Shown: positions 1 through 8,321, numbered from the stretch's first letter. The stretch is 56,274 nucleotides of DNA from Croceibacterium segetis (GCF_011320115.1 NZ_JAANOZ010000016.1:1-56274); one strand, 5' to 3'. Numbers and translations: made by a program. Notes: a model not told the origin generated them from the sequence alone.

Positions 1-124
1 TGAGCTGCAGCAAATGAGCCGCGTGGCGCAGCGCGTTCTCGACGCCCGGCAGCTCGCCCCGGGCAATCATTTCAATGCGACGAAACCACAGCGCCGCCTC
101 GAGCGGCTCAATGTCATCGTTCAT
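1..124 (-). CDS. N-terminal fragment of an unidentified protein, cut by the window edge
   Basis: Reading the minus strand from 124 leftwards gives an open frame that begins MNDDIEPLEAALWFRRIEM and runs off the left edge, about 41 residues. An in-frame ATG at 136 would add four residues (MQEA). The residues are helix-forming and codon choice is GC-rich and gene-like. No motif is recognised and the rest of the protein is outside the window, so no function is proposed. It could be chance coding in a gene-poor stretch. Confidence 0.35.
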   Translation of the reverse strand, partial: MNDDIEPLEAALWFRRIEMIARGELPGVENALRHAAHLLQL

Positions 125-136
125 CGCTTCTTGCAT

Positions 137-1129
137 CCCGCAGTTCACTTGCGACTGAGCTAGCAAGGGATTTGGCCAGTGACCAGCATTCGCTGTTGAT
201 ATCGAAAGGCGCTTGCGCCGAAGGCGATGCGAGTGCACCCTTTTTTCCGGCAGGGGCCCATGCAAACCGTCAAAGTCACTTTGCCCAATGGGTCGGAGTT
301 GGATTTCCCAGCCAAGTGGGAGCGGGAGAAATGTGTGCCGGAAGATCACCCGAATTGGACATTTATCAAACTAAATCATTGGCTCGCTCTCCGCCGTTAG
401 CGGCGCGTTGCTTAGCAGCGGTATGAGCCGGCGAACTTTGAATTCGCCAGACATCAATTCCTTGCTTCGGGTGAACGCCTGCCTGGCAGCCATCCTCATT
501 GAAGGAGCCAACAGACGTTTGAACCGGCGCTACAGGCTTTTAACCGAATGACCGGGAACGTCTCGTCGCTACAGTAAGCGCGGTGCCCGCAGGTCTGCCG
601 GTGATGCTTCCCGCGCCGGGCGGGCGGCGTTCAGGTTTCCTTGTCGCTCCGGAACCCGTCATAGTTGTCCTGAGCGGAGCGTCAGGCACGCTTGCCGCCC
701 CAGCCGCGAGCGCCGCCGTAAACCACGTCCAGCACGATGTTTCGGGCGCGCAGCCCGTCAAAGCTCCATGCGCGCCCGGTGAGTTGCCGACTTGTTGGCC
801 GGTGCGCCAGCCCGGCCTAGGCCGCCCACGTAATTGGCCCAGGAACTGGAACGATAGCTGAGGCATCTTACTGAGGGCGAACGCAATCGTACCTTCATCG
901 TTCTCTTGCAGAAGCACAGCAAAGCAGTGGACCGTTGCCCGGTTCCGCGACGAACTAGCTCGCTGCGCGCGGTGCAGAACCGCAGGATGTCTTCAGAAGG
1001 GGAGCGGTACGGAAAACCGCCGCCCATAGCTCGATTGTCTGATGCTCGCGGCCAGTCGCCCTGCGACACCCGAAATGGGATGTCGCTGGCTTTAAGATCA
1101 TGCATTTGAGAGCGGAAGGACATGTCACC
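137..1129. other. Gene-poor stretch with possible decayed coding remnants
   Basis: About 1 kb without a convincing gene. Short frames exist on both strands but none has a ribosome site, recognisable domain or consistent codon bias. On the minus strand around 690-790 a short stretch reads GRAWSFDGLRARNIVLDVV and ends at a stop near 690; it looks protein-like and may be the end of a decayed gene. No promoter, RNA gene or mobile element end was identified. Confidence 0.5.
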
Positions 1130-1654
1130 ATGCACAAAAGAGGTAACATGTGGCTCGCTGGGCAGGCCATCTGCGCCAGTTCGTTGTTTGTGGCGAGCCA
1201 GGCTGGGGCGGTTAGACAGGGACCGCTTGGCCCGACCTCAACTGGGTCCATCGGCATCACCATATCGATCGCCTCTCCGGTCCGGACGTCCGCACCGAAC
1301 GAAATTCATTTTGGCGCGCTTGCGAAAGCATATTCGGAAACCTCGCAGCATCTTTGCCTGTCGCGCAATACGACGGGCCATTCCTTCGGTGTTTCGGCCA
1401 CAGGCAGTGGAACGGCGGGCGCGCTGGTGCTTTCCGACGGGCATCGAAACGTGCCGTACCATGTGAAGTTTGCGTCACCGGCGGACACAGCGCCTGGCGA
1501 CAATGGCGGCACCCGCGACGGTTCGCGCGGGGGCTGCGAGCACGGGCAGCGCGCGATCGCCTTTGTCGTCGCGATTGATCCAGAGCGCGTCGACGAGATC
1601 CAGGCTGGCACCGGATTTGCGGGCATTCTCACATTGATCGTCGTACCGGGCTAA
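1130..1654 (+). CDS. Orphan spore coat U (SCPU)-like secreted protein
   Basis: A 174-residue secreted protein with an N-terminal signal sequence ending near SQAGA. The start ATG at 1130 follows AAGGA with about nine bases of spacing and is preferred over 1100. The mature part repeats the layout of the two SCPU pilins near 50 kb: a GPLGPTSTGSIGITISI segment like GTLGATSTGDIAISASI, a Cys in LCLSRNTTGHSFGVSATGSG aligned with ICVWSNTATKAYTITATGSG, a second Cys near residue 140, and a closing strand AGTGFAGILTLIVVPG like SNYTGTLTLLVTPQ. The family forms fimbriae through the chaperone-usher route. Here it is alone, 49 kb from the usher cluster, with no chaperone beside it. The homology is inferred by eye; the match is good at both ends and weaker in the middle. 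Confidence 0.72.
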   Translation: MHKRGNMWLAGQAICASSLFVASQAGAVRQGPLGPTSTGSIGITISIASPVRTSAPNEIHFGALAKAYSETSQHLCLSRNTTGHSFGVSATGSGTAGALVLSDGHRNVPYHVKFASPADTAPGDNGGTRDGSRGGCEHGQRAIAFVVAIDPERVDEIQAGTGFAGILTLIVVPG

Positions 1655-1774
1655 GGGGTATGCGATTACGAAAGGATGCCTCAACATCGACCGAGGCTGA
1701 CGCTCCGCTCGCCGGCGTTGCGGCAACCTGCGATCTATTGCGGTAATGACGAAGATGATGCAATCATTCGCCGG

Positions 1775-2017
1775 ATGCGCATGCCTTCGGCCACTTTGCG
1801 GGAACTGCGGCGGGCGATTTGGAGCTCTCATCCTCTGTGGGGTAAGCTCTACGTTCTTTGCGTCGGCTTACCGTCCTGGGCGTACCTATTCTACCAGATG
1901 GTGATTGCTGGAACTGTCGAAAGCCCTTCGTTCGATGTCGCGCTCGCGGCTTTTGTGACCGCCGCGCTTCTGGAAGTTGCCTTCCTGTTTCGGGCATTCT
2001 CCCAACACGAACCATAG
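1775..2017 (+). CDS. Small membrane protein, unknown function
   Basis: An 80-residue product in this frame has two hydrophobic segments: LWGKLYVLCVGLPSWAYLFY near the middle and a second one, VALAAFVTAALLEVAFLF, near the C-terminus. It starts MRMPSATLRELRRAIW. An upstream in-frame ATG at 1676 would add a polar N-terminus with little coding character, and 1781 is another possible start. No family is recognised. It lies 120 bases after the SCPU-like gene on the same strand. The hydrophobic pattern argues for a real inner-membrane protein, but there is no clear ribosome site. Confidence 0.45.
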   Translation: MRMPSATLRELRRAIWSSHPLWGKLYVLCVGLPSWAYLFYQMVIAGTVESPSFDVALAAFVTAALLEVAFLFRAFSQHEP

Positions 2018-2280
2018 GTTCGCTTGCGAAATATTAGGCCGTGGTGGCGCTCGTAACGCGTGCGGTCGTCGCTTGAGCGATCGACTCTCGAGCTCAACAG
2101 CGCCGCATGAGGCGAAAAGCCCACGCGTGGATGCATGCGGTATACGCCCCAGCGTGACCGATAAGCCGGCAATGTTCCGAACAGAAGCGAGCCACCGCAG
2201 GTGAGCGCTGAGTCCCGCCTTCGGGGATCGACGCTCCTCGGCAACGCTCTCTTAATGGATGCAGACTATGGTGCTTCCTC

Positions 2281-2321
2281 TCGGGAGTGCCGGGGGGTCG
2301 CGAAATCGACCCGGCGCTCCC
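2281..2321. repeat. Stem-loop repeat element, copy 1
   Basis: An imperfect palindrome begins GGGAGTGCCGGGGGGTCGC and ends CCCGGCGCTCC, so the ends can pair (GGGAG.GCCGGG with CCCGGC.CTCCC). Both arms recur exactly, in opposite orientation, in the element at 49272-49313; only the loop differs. It lies in non-coding sequence. It resembles short REP-like dispersed elements; the class is not identified. Confidence 0.7.
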
Positions 2322-2395
2322 GGCATCCTGGACAGCGCGAAATCGCCGTTGAAAGGGATCTCCTCGATGCATCGGCTGCTCTCTTGCGAGCGGGG

Positions 2396-2530
2396 CTACA
2401 TTCCGCAGAACACCAACAGCGTCCAGACAGTGACGTACGTCAGCGGAATCAGCACGATGAACGAGAGAGTTGCGTATTCCGGTTGCGGGCGGTCGGGACC
2501 ACGCGTCACGAGACCATGACAAAGCTTCAT
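2396..2530 (-). CDS. Possible 44-residue single-pass membrane peptide
   Basis: The minus strand from ATG at 2530 encodes 44 residues: a polar start (MKLCHGLVTRGPDRPQPEY), then one strong hydrophobic segment (SFIVLIPLTYVTVWTLLVF) and a stop after CGM. The well-placed transmembrane segment directly before the stop is the only support. There is no clear ribosome site, no recognised family, and the surroundings are gene-poor. It may be a small membrane peptide or the tail of a decayed gene. Confidence 0.35.
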   Translation of the reverse strand: MKLCHGLVTRGPDRPQPEYATLSFIVLIPLTYVTVWTLLVFCGM

Positions 2531-2680
2531 CCGATTCCAAAGCCACTCTGAAGCAGGCCAAGCGCTGCAGACGCCACAATGCTCCTTGGGCGGGATTGAC
2601 GCTGCGTCGCGAATCCGGCCGTCCCCGGGGACGGCCGGAGGTGCATGTCATTTGCCGAACTGCAGCAAGAGGGCTCGATG

Positions 2681-2696
2681 CTAACGATTAATTAAC
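2681..2696. promoter_or_regulatory. CtrA-like box upstream of the PilZ-XRE gene
   Basis: The sequence CTAA-N7-TTAAC matches the alphaproteobacterial CtrA consensus TTAA-N7-TTAAC with one mismatch. It ends 43 bases before the GTG start of the regulator at 2739. The match is short and could arise by chance in this AT-rich patch. Confidence 0.35.
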
Positions 2697-2738
2697 GGTA
2701 TTCCGGCCACTCCTCCCTTTGCAGACTTGGAGGCGTGA

Positions 2739-3458
2739 GTGGCAATTGCGGCAGAGCTAGTAGGCACGCCGAATCTCAAGGGCCGCCGGGGCTCGATCCG
2801 GCGCGAGATGACTCTGCGTGCTCGCGGCGCTCCCGGGGCTGGCAACGCCACTGACGTGCTCATCCGCAATCTGTCGACGACAGGTATGCTACTTGAAGCT
2901 GCGGTTGGCTTGGTGGTCGGCCAAAAGCTCGTCATAGACTTACCTCAAATCGGCCACGCCGCGGCGGGGATCGTTTGGGCTGACGACAACCTGTTTGGCT
3001 GTTCATTCGCCCGGCCGCTTTCCGAGGCCGCCGTGAGCGCCGCTCTATTGCGGAGCGACCCAAAGTCGCGCCCGGGCGAGGCGCTGCCAGGACCTTCGAC
3101 GGTCAATCGCGCAACAGCGCAGACCCTCGGCGAGAGGATAAGGGCCATCAGGCTCGCCAGAGGGCTCTCGCTGGTCGAGTTCGCCCATAAGATGAACGTG
3201 AGTCGGCCCACCGTATGGGCTTGGGAGGCGAACAAGAATGCACCCCGCCCAAGAAAACGTCAGCAGTTGCTGAAAGTCCTCGAGGTCACGGAAAGCGAAC
3301 TGGAGGGCCCCGCAAATCTTGCCGCTATTGCCGGTCAGAGCGAAGAAGCGCCCGAGGACGAAAGCAGACTGAAGAGCCTCGTCCACCAAGCGAAGGTCAC
3401 GATCGCCGACGCCGCGGGCACCACTCCCGAAAAGGTAACGTTGATCATCGAAATTTAG
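2739..3458 (+). CDS. PilZ-XRE fusion regulator, candidate c-di-GMP-responsive DNA-binding protein
   Basis: The 239-residue protein has two domains. Residues about 12-105 form a PilZ domain with both canonical c-di-GMP contacts: RxxxR at 17-21 (RGSIR) and NxSxxG at 44-49 (NLSTTG), 22 residues apart as usual. Residues about 128-188 form an XRE/Cro helix-turn-helix: LGERIRAIRLARGLSLVEFA, then NVSRPTVWAWE as the recognition region. The C-terminal 50 residues are acidic and then end VTLIIEI, with no recognised fold. The start is a GTG at 2739 preceded by GGAG at six bases. PilZ domains bind c-di-GMP and XRE domains bind DNA; the predicted role as a nucleotide-controlled transcription factor is inference from the fusion. 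The gene sits just upstream of the exosortase/exopolysaccharide locus, which is a plausible target. A CtrA-like box precedes it. Confidence 0.85.
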   Translation: MAIAAELVGTPNLKGRRGSIRREMTLRARGAPGAGNATDVLIRNLSTTGMLLEAAVGLVVGQKLVIDLPQIGHAAAGIVWADDNLFGCSFARPLSEAAVSAALLRSDPKSRPGEALPGPSTVNRATAQTLGERIRAIRLARGLSLVEFAHKMNVSRPTVWAWEANKNAPRPRKRQQLLKVLEVTESELEGPANLAAIAGQSEEAPEDESRLKSLVHQAKVTIADAAGTTPEKVTLIIEI

Positions 3459-3480
3459 GACCGCGCCGCTCTCATCCCCC

Positions 3481-4476
3481 TCAAGGCGCGAGTGTGAGCG
3501 ACATAGCCCGGGGCGCGCTCGTCGCGGGGTCATCGACAACAAGCCTTCCCGATGCGTCGTCCGCCAGGAGCTCGCGGACTGCTAGGTCCGCCGCGGGACG
3601 TGGCTGCAAACGATCGACAAGATCGTCGCGCGATTGCGCGGGATGCGTCGATGATAAGGCGATCCCTTGCGGTGTATTTTCGTCCCAAGCGGCCAGCAAC
3701 TTGTCGGCGTAGGCGAGCCGTGTCGCACCGGCCGCTTCTCCCGCGTACGGCTTGTCGAAAGCTTGCCTCTGGCCCCAATATCCTCGCCAGCGGTAAAAGA
3801 TATGGCTTCCCACGGCCGCGATCTTGTCGAGGCTCGCCGCCCAATACGGCACAACCCAATTGGCGTGGTAATGAGTTGCCATGCCGACCGAGGGCTCGAC
3901 ACGGCCGGCCAAGGCCTCTTCGGCAATTCGCCGCGCGCGCTGCCAAGCGCTGCCGCTCGGCTGCCGCGCCAAGCTGCCATCGCAGGTAAAGGTAAACTGG
4001 CAACCGCTTGGGAGCTCCGAACCTTGATAGACAACACCGCAGACCGTTTGCGGATAAGCTGGATGCCGCACTCTATTTAGTACGACCTGGGCAACGGCTC
4101 GTTGGCCCTCCTCGGGCTCGCCTCCTGCCTCATAGTATACCGCCGTTGCCAGGCAATCGACGGCGGATTGGTGTCCCGTGGGGGAAATGAGCTTATCACT
4201 GTAGTTGAACGCAAGCGCCGTTTGAAGTCCGCCCAGAACGACCGGGCGGACATCGTTGATCGCAAGTGCCTGTTCCCGCGTGAGCATCTGGATGAGCTGC
4301 GGTTCAGGCCGCGGCGGTGGGGAACTTGCTGGTCGATGGATCTGCGCGTGCCCCGGTTGGCTGTACGATTTGACGTCGCCTGTCGGCAGAGCGAGGACGA
4401 GGCATGCCACGGCCACGGCAGCAGCGAAGGCGTAGCCAGCAAGCTTAATCCCGGAAGAATTTCTTAGCGCACCCAT
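3481..4476 (-). CDS. SleB-type cell wall hydrolase
   Basis: A 331-residue envelope protein with a short N-terminal membrane segment (LAGYAFAAAVAVACLVLAL, residues 12-30), a proline-rich linker, and a hydrolase_2/SleB-type domain at about residues 103-245. The domain shows LATAVYYEAGGEPEEGQRAVAQVVLNRV, GCQFTFTCDG and MATHYHANWVVPYW, all typical of this family, which cleaves peptidoglycan. The last 80 residues are low in complexity. It is transcribed away from the exosortase operon and converges on the PilZ-XRE gene, with only 22 bases between the stops. Its role could be to open the wall for envelope assembly; that is inference. Confidence 0.85.
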   Translation of the reverse strand: MGALRNSSGIKLAGYAFAAAVAVACLVLALPTGDVKSYSQPGHAQIHRPASSPPPRPEPQLIQMLTREQALAINDVRPVVLGGLQTALAFNYSDKLISPTGHQSAVDCLATAVYYEAGGEPEEGQRAVAQVVLNRVRHPAYPQTVCGVVYQGSELPSGCQFTFTCDGSLARQPSGSAWQRARRIAEEALAGRVEPSVGMATHYHANWVVPYWAASLDKIAAVGSHIFYRWRGYWGQRQAFDKPYAGEAAGATRLAYADKLLAAWDENTPQGIALSSTHPAQSRDDLVDRLQPRPAADLAVRELLADDASGRLVVDDPATSAPRAMSLTLAP

Positions 4477-4625
4477 ATGTTACAAGTTAACTCACTGGGG
4501 CGATTCAGGCGAGTCGGCAGTAGCCACGATAAAGCGGGACCTGTGTGTTGCGCCAGTTCGGTACAATGCGAACGGGTGAGCCAAGAGCGATTGTGAGGTC
4601 ATTGGATTGTGCTAGACACGCCACC

Positions 4626-5579
4626 ATGGATGCAACCGTCGCCCAAACTCCGCGTGATGGGATTGAGAGCGACAACACGGGATTGCCGAGCGCGTACGCG
4701 CGACCTGTGCAATCGACCGGCTCTCAGATCGTAGAGTTAGTCGTCCTTCTTCTCGGCGTGGCGGTCGTCGCTCTGCCGACGATGTTCTTCGTCGCGAAGG
4801 AGAGTTGGAGTACAGAACAGGGATCCCACGGCCCTATCGTGCTATTCACCGGGCTTTGGCTGCTGTGGCGCCAATGGCCTGAAGCCCGAGCGGTCGCACA
4901 ACAGCCGAGCGGCACCAAAGTGGCGCTCTTGCTGGCATTTTCCTTATCTCTCTATACGTTCACTCGGATCACGCAGATCGTCGAGATCGAGGGGTATGCA
5001 ATGTATGCCTGCCTCCTTGTTGTCCTCTACAGCATGGTCGGGCACGAATCCTTGCGGCGGCTGTGGTTCCCGCTGTTCTACCTCGCGTTTATCTTCCCTC
5101 CTCCAGAGACGCTGGTCGCAGCCGTTACTCTTCCGATGAAAATCGAGCTGTCGAAAGCCGCGGTCAGCCTGCTTCACACGCTCGGTTATCCTATCGGCGG
5201 CGAGGGCGTAAAGATATACATCGGCCAGTATGAGCTGCTCGTCGCGGCGGCCTGTTCCGGGCTCAATTCCATCATTTCTCTAACCGCCATTTCGCTGTTC
5301 TACATCTACATCCGGCACCAAGCGGAGTGGCGTTATGCGGCGCTACTGGGGTGCTTGATTATCCCCGTAGCGCTCCTCGCAAATTTCGTGCGAGTGCTGA
5401 TGTTGATTTTGGTTACCTACTACTTCGGTGAGGCGGCAGCCCAGGGGTTCCTCCACAACACCGCGGGCGTGGTCATGTTCGCGGTGGCGCTTGTCTCAAT
5501 CTACCTTGCGGACGAAGCGATCCGGGCCTTGTGGTTGCGACACGCGGGTGAGCGTGCGGGCGGATTGCAGAATGACTGA
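4626..5579 (+). CDS. xrtV: Exosortase, probably V-type
   Basis: A polytopic inner-membrane protein of 317 residues that recognises the C-terminal PEP-CTERM tripartite signal and is thought to cleave and transfer it. The catalytic triad is visible: Cys in AAACSGLNS (about residue 210), Arg in NFVRVL (256) and His in FLHNTAG (277). About eight hydrophobic segments cover residues 35-300. ATG at 4626 gives the usual family length; GTG 4545 or ATG 4566 would add non-hydrophobic residues. EpsI is encoded separately and overlaps by eight bases, rather than being fused as in some exosortases. The assignment to the V type rests on the separate EpsI and the small accessory protein at 33145-33387; the exosortase call itself is firm, the subtype is less so. 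PEP-CTERM substrates lie at 33738 and 46981. Confidence 0.88.
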   Translation: MDATVAQTPRDGIESDNTGLPSAYARPVQSTGSQIVELVVLLLGVAVVALPTMFFVAKESWSTEQGSHGPIVLFTGLWLLWRQWPEARAVAQQPSGTKVALLLAFSLSLYTFTRITQIVEIEGYAMYACLLVVLYSMVGHESLRRLWFPLFYLAFIFPPPETLVAAVTLPMKIELSKAAVSLLHTLGYPIGGEGVKIYIGQYELLVAAACSGLNSIISLTAISLFYIYIRHQAEWRYAALLGCLIIPVALLANFVRVLMLILVTYYFGEAAAQGFLHNTAGVVMFAVALVSIYLADEAIRALWLRHAGERAGGLQND

Positions 5580-6258
5580 TGAGAACGCCAAGTCCGTGCA
5601 GATGCTGTCGCGACGTCACCTCGTGATCGGAGGAGCGCTGGCCGCAGCGTCCTGCGTCGCCTTCGCGCGTCAGCCGAGAGTGGACAGGCCGCTCATCAAG
5701 TCGTCGACCTTCGAAAGGTGGGTTCCAGTGAATTTCGACGGCTGGAGCCTGGCGGGCAGCAGCGGCGTCGTCCTGCCTCCTCCGGATTCGCTTAGCGCGC
5801 GTCTGTACGACAACCTCGTTACGCGAGTTTACAGCGCGCCCGCCGGGGACGTCATGATGCTGATCGCCTACAACAACAGACAGGACGGCGTCCTGCAGGT
5901 GCACCGGCCGGAAGTCTGCTATCCGACGGGCGGTTTTGTTCTCACCGAAACCAAGCGGATTGCAATTTCTGCCTTGGGGCGGCCGATCCCCTCGAATGTG
6001 TTCACAGCCGCAAATGCCGACCGGACCGAGCAGGTTATTTACTTCACCCGCCTCGGGCATCACTACCCGCGGTCCTGGGCCGAACAACGCATTGCAGTGA
6101 TCGAGGAAAACCTTGCGGGCCGGATTCCTGACGGTGTGTTGTTGCGAGTATCCGTGCTCAGTACGGATAGAGATGCGGCAGTCGATATGTTGCGCCAGTT
6201 TGTCAAAGGCTTTGCCGCTGCGGCAAATCCTTCGTTGCAGAAGCTGCTGATTGTCTAG
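5572..6258 (+). CDS. epsI: EpsI family exosortase-associated protein
   Basis: The 228-residue protein begins with a signal-like segment (RRHLVIGGALAAASCVAFA) and carries the EpsI hallmark HRPEVCYPTGGF at about residues 109-120. After it come the family's conserved positions (KRIAI, YFTRLGHHYPRSW). EpsI partners exosortases in PEP-CTERM systems and in many genomes is encoded next to or fused to them. The ATG at 5572 overlaps the exosortase stop by eight bases, implying translational coupling. The exact biochemical role of EpsI is not established. The RR at the N-terminus might allow Tat export, but a Sec signal or membrane anchor is as likely. Confidence 0.88.
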   Translation: MTDENAKSVQMLSRRHLVIGGALAAASCVAFARQPRVDRPLIKSSTFERWVPVNFDGWSLAGSSGVVLPPPDSLSARLYDNLVTRVYSAPAGDVMMLIAYNNRQDGVLQVHRPEVCYPTGGFVLTETKRIAISALGRPIPSNVFTAANADRTEQVIYFTRLGHHYPRSWAEQRIAVIEENLAGRIPDGVLLRVSVLSTDRDAAVDMLRQFVKGFAAAANPSLQKLLIV

Positions 6259-6287
6259 GACGACCAGCCCAGGAGGTGAACTGTAAA

Positions 6288-7148
6288 ATGACGACTTTTC
6301 GAGCTTTCAGGATCGCCTGCTTGGTTGGCGTCGTGCTTGTGGCCGGATGCCAAAAGGAAGCCACCGGACAAGTTGCGGCGGTCGTCAACGGCGAAGAGAT
6401 CACGCTTCAGGAGGTGAACGCGGAACTTAGCAGCATGCAGCTTCCGCAGGGGGTCGACAAGACGCAAGCCCAAAAAGCGGCGCTCCAAAGAATTGTCGAC
6501 AGGCGGCTTCTCGCGCAAGCGGCCCGGGACGACGGGCTGGACAAGACTCCGGAGTTTCTCATCCGTCGCCGCCAATTGGAGGATGCGCTTCTCGTTCAGC
6601 TTCTCAGCCAGAGAGTGGGCCGCAGCGTGGCGGTGCCCGATGCCAAGGCAATCGATGCCTTTGCCGAGCGAAATCCGGCCCTTTTTTCCGGGCGCACGAT
6701 CTTCACCGTTGACCGGATCCAATTCGCCGCTCCAGCGGATACAGCAAAGCTGAAGGCGCTGCAGGGCGATCACTCGATGGATGCCGTGGCGAGCAGGTTG
6801 CGGCAACTGGGAATCGAATTTAGCAGGGACGCCGGTCAATTGGACTCAGCGCGTCTGGGGCAAGAGCGGCTCAATCAAATTCGCAGCTTACCGTCCGGCG
6901 AGCCATTCGTCCTCGCGGAAAACGGCGTGGTCACGGTCGCGGTCATCACCGGCAGCAAGCCGCAGCCGATCGAAGGTGACCAGGCAAGGCCCGCGGCGGT
7001 GCAATTGCTCCGTAACCAATCCTTGTCCGCGGCGATGCAACAGCGCTTGGAAGCGCAGAAGGGCAAAGCGAAAATCGAATATCAAGACTCCTTTTCACCG
7101 CCGGCACCCGCCTCCACAAGCGCTCAAACTTCGAAGCCGGCGGGCTGA
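6288..7148 (+). CDS. epsD: EpsD family peptidyl-prolyl cis-trans isomerase lipoprotein
   Basis: A 286-residue lipoprotein: the signal ends LVAGC, with Cys as the lipidation site. The N-terminal part (VAAVVNGEEITLQEVNAEL, then a long charged helical stretch) is the SurA-N/PpiC-type chaperone region; the middle part (residues about 115-230) corresponds to a weak parvulin-like isomerase core. EpsD proteins occur in exosortase-linked exopolysaccharide operons. ATG 6288 is chosen because AGGAGG at 6271-6276 lies 11 bases upstream; a GTG at 6276 overlaps that site. It is 29 bases after epsI on the same strand, so it probably shares its transcript. Isomerase activity is not certain since parvulin active-site residues are not evident. 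Confidence 0.82.
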   Translation: MTTFRAFRIACLVGVVLVAGCQKEATGQVAAVVNGEEITLQEVNAELSSMQLPQGVDKTQAQKAALQRIVDRRLLAQAARDDGLDKTPEFLIRRRQLEDALLVQLLSQRVGRSVAVPDAKAIDAFAERNPALFSGRTIFTVDRIQFAAPADTAKLKALQGDHSMDAVASRLRQLGIEFSRDAGQLDSARLGQERLNQIRSLPSGEPFVLAENGVVTVAVITGSKPQPIEGDQARPAAVQLLRNQSLSAAMQQRLEAQKGKAKIEYQDSFSPPAPASTSAQTSKPAG

Positions 7149-7247
7149 GGCGTCTCGGCTATAGTTGGCCCATGCCGACGGCACTGCGGCATATCGGGTT
7201 CGATTCGCCTGACCTCGTGGAGCCACGACCATCGAGCTTGAGAGCAG

Positions 7248-8321
7248 ATGCGCCTGATTTTCGCCCTTCCGGGGATTCACCGGTACGACCGCGGAGCCGA
7301 AATCGCGCTTCTCGCCGTTGCCGCGGAGCTCGCCCGAGGCGGTGAGGATGTTACTGTTGCCGGATCGGGACCGATCGCCGGCGACCGCGGGTACGACTAT
7401 GTCCAGGTCCCTTCGGTTCGCCGTGAGAGGTTCGAAAAGTTCCCGACATTCCCGCCATTTCGATCGGAAACGGCGTGGGAAGACGCCACCTTCGCGCTCA
7501 ATCTGCTGCGCAAGATCGACCTGAAGCAATATGACGCTAGCGTCACGTGTTCCTTTCCCTTTACGCATTGGGCGCTGAGACGCTTCGGCCGAACGGGGCC
7601 GGCGAGCATCTTTGTCACTCAGAACGGCGATTGGCCGGCTTTCAGCAACAAGTCGGAGTATCGGACATTTTCATGCGAAGGGCTTGTTTGCACAAACCCA
7701 GACTATTTGACCCGCAACGCCGATCGTTGGAATTGCCGCCTCATTCCAAACGGCGTCGACGTTGCCCGCTTTAAGCCTGGCAAAGCAGAACGGAGCCGAT
7801 TGGGACTGCCCACCAATGGTCCCGTCGTCCTCATGGTCAGCGCCCTTATCGACAGCAAGCGCGTCATCGATGGTATTCGTGCCGTAGCCAAATTGGCCGA
7901 CGCATCGCTCGTTGTCGCGGGCGACGGCCCCCTGCGGCAACAAGTCACTAGGCTGGCCGAGCAACTCCTCCCGGGCCGATTTAAACTGGTTTCTCTCCCG
8001 CCAGAGGACATGCCTGACCTCTACCGGTCGGCCGATGTCTTTCTCCATCTTTCGCTTCTCGAATCCTTTGGAAACGTGTTTCTCGAAGCCTGGGCTAGCG
8101 GATTACCGATCGTGGCTCACGATAGCGCAAGGCTGAGATGGATTCTCGGCGACCGCCATTTTCTTTGTGACACGACAGATCCCCGCACCCTGTATACCGC
8201 ACTGAAGGCTGCGCTTTCAGCCCGTGATGCCGGCGCACCGGAAGGGATCGAGCGCTTTTCATGGGAATCGGTCAGCGCACAGTACCATGAATTCTTGCTG
8301 GAGACCCTGGCGGGACGTTAG
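7248..8321 (+). CDS. Glycosyltransferase, GT4 family
   Basis: A 357-residue cytoplasmic transferase of GT-B fold. The C-terminal nucleotide-sugar half shows [29 protein letters not shown], and the donor-binding EX7E region [21 protein letters not shown]. The N-terminal half ([18 protein letters not shown]) binds the acceptor. It presumably adds a sugar to the lipid-linked repeat unit. It lies 99 bases after epsD on the same strand. Its stop overlaps the stop of the convergent UDP-xylose synthase gene by four bases. Donor and linkage cannot be told from sequence. Confidence 0.88.
   Translation: MRLIFALPGIHRYDRGAEIALLAVAAELARGGEDVTVAGSGPIAGDRGYDYVQVPSVRRERFEKFPTFPPFRSETAWEDATFALNLLRKIDLKQYDASVTCSFPFTHWALRRFGRTGPASIFVTQNGDWPAFSNKSEYRTFSCEGLVCTNPDYLTRNADRWNCRLIPNGVDVARFKPGKAERSRLGLPTNGPVVLMVSALIDSKRVIDGIRAVAKLADASLVVAGDGPLRQQVTRLAEQLLPGRFKLVSLPPEDMPDLYRSADVFLHLSLLESFGNVFLEAWASGLPIVAHDSARLRWILGDRHFLCDTTDPRTLYTALKAALSARDAGAPEGIERFSWESVSAQYHEFLLETLAGR

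Noticed and set aside
540-1135. Several overlapping frames that could be a transposase or other gene
   Set aside because: No DDE or other transposase motif, no terminal inverted repeats, and frame changes every 100-200 bases; at best decayed coding sequence.
1606-1620. Near-perfect sigma-54 promoter match, TGGCACC-N4-TTGC
   Set aside because: It lies inside the coding end of the SCPU-like gene and encodes its conserved AGTGFAG strand, so the match is probably incidental; the only NtrC-like protein here also lacks the GAFTGA Thr.
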